DNA of 64,000 nt from assembly GCF_030698125.1 (NCBI RefSeq), contig NZ_JAUYNV010000004.1:181522-245521 (forward strand), written 5' to 3'. The notes under the pieces were generated by a model, which worked only from the letters and a program-made list of their open reading frames with translations, made no database searches and was not told where the DNA came from. This document shows, piece by piece, positions 63,980 to 64,000 of this stretch (its first letter is position 1; every line of letters begins with the position of its first letter). The position numbers and the translations under genes are program-made. The stretch is from Methyloversatilis sp. Lineage in GTDB: Bacteria > Pseudomonadota > Gammaproteobacteria > Burkholderiales > Rhodocyclaceae.

Positions 63980-64000
63980 TGGCACACGTTTCCGACCTCA
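63979..64000 (+). CDS. cysN: Sulfate adenylyltransferase, large subunit (5' fragment only)
   Basis: Only the first seven codons are in the window (MAHVSDL). ATG 63979 overlaps the cysD stop, the usual cysDN coupling. The rest lies outside, so the identity rests on position and on the start sequence. Confidence 0.6.

Overview
The window reads as chromosomal DNA of a GC-rich betaproteobacterium. It has dense, overlapping operons, an AcxABC-type acetone carboxylase, sigma-54 promoters, an ABC-exported surface glycan and a tRNA-Ala(CGC). The gene content resembles Rhodocyclales (Thauera, Aromatoleum, Azoarcus or Methyloversatilis relatives), but the genus cannot be fixed from sequence reading alone. 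There is no transposase, CRISPR array or phage gene.

Region 1 (1-7818) is the 3' part of a giant filamentous-haemagglutinin-like adhesin gene whose start lies outside the window.

Region 2 (about 7950-32500) looks like a ketone (acetone) utilisation region. Acetone carboxylase (acxA, acxB, acxC; 15021-20050) would make acetoacetate. Acetoacetate could be activated either by a two-subunit CoA-transferase (10744-12091) or by an AMP-forming acyl-CoA synthetase (26845-28812), and then split by a thiolase (28955-30163). An AcoR-type sigma-54 activator (30403-32457) closes the region. Three good -24/-12 promoters (before the cupin, the CoA-transferase operon and acxA) share GTCCGGAC or GTCGGAC palindromic elements upstream, so the region looks like one local regulon. 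Embedded in it is a cassette that looks like envelope or lipid transport: a YCF48/BNR-repeat protein, an RND/MMPL transporter, a DUF1302 outer-membrane-type protein and a DUF1329 protein. A second, almost identical DUF1329 gene sits 16 kb away on the other strand. The CoA-transferase operon also carries a MerR-like protein, a peroxiredoxin and two glutathione transferases.

Region 3 (about 32500-38263) is housekeeping: a DEAD-box RNA helicase, purE, purK, a Sua5/YrdC threonylcarbamoyl-AMP synthase, a Tat-type lipoprotein and tRNA-Ala(CGC).

Region 4 (38495-62350) is a surface-glycan island beginning 231 bp after the tRNA. Its first half is a near-complete CMP-legionaminic acid pathway (legB, legC, legG, legI, a legH-like acetyltransferase, ptmE, legF). 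It is followed by a PseA/WbpG-type amidotransferase with dedicated HisF and HisH partners, which predicts an acetamidino-modified nonulosonic acid. An ABC-2 exporter (Wzm/Wzt with a C-terminal glycan-binding extension), several GT-B and GT2 glycosyltransferases, a methyltransferase, a divergent second NeuB-like protein, an APH-fold kinase and an atypical SDR follow, mostly with start/stop overlaps. Small coupled ORFs lie inside this chain.

Region 5 (62347-64000) starts sulfate activation: cysC, cysD and the first codons of cysN.
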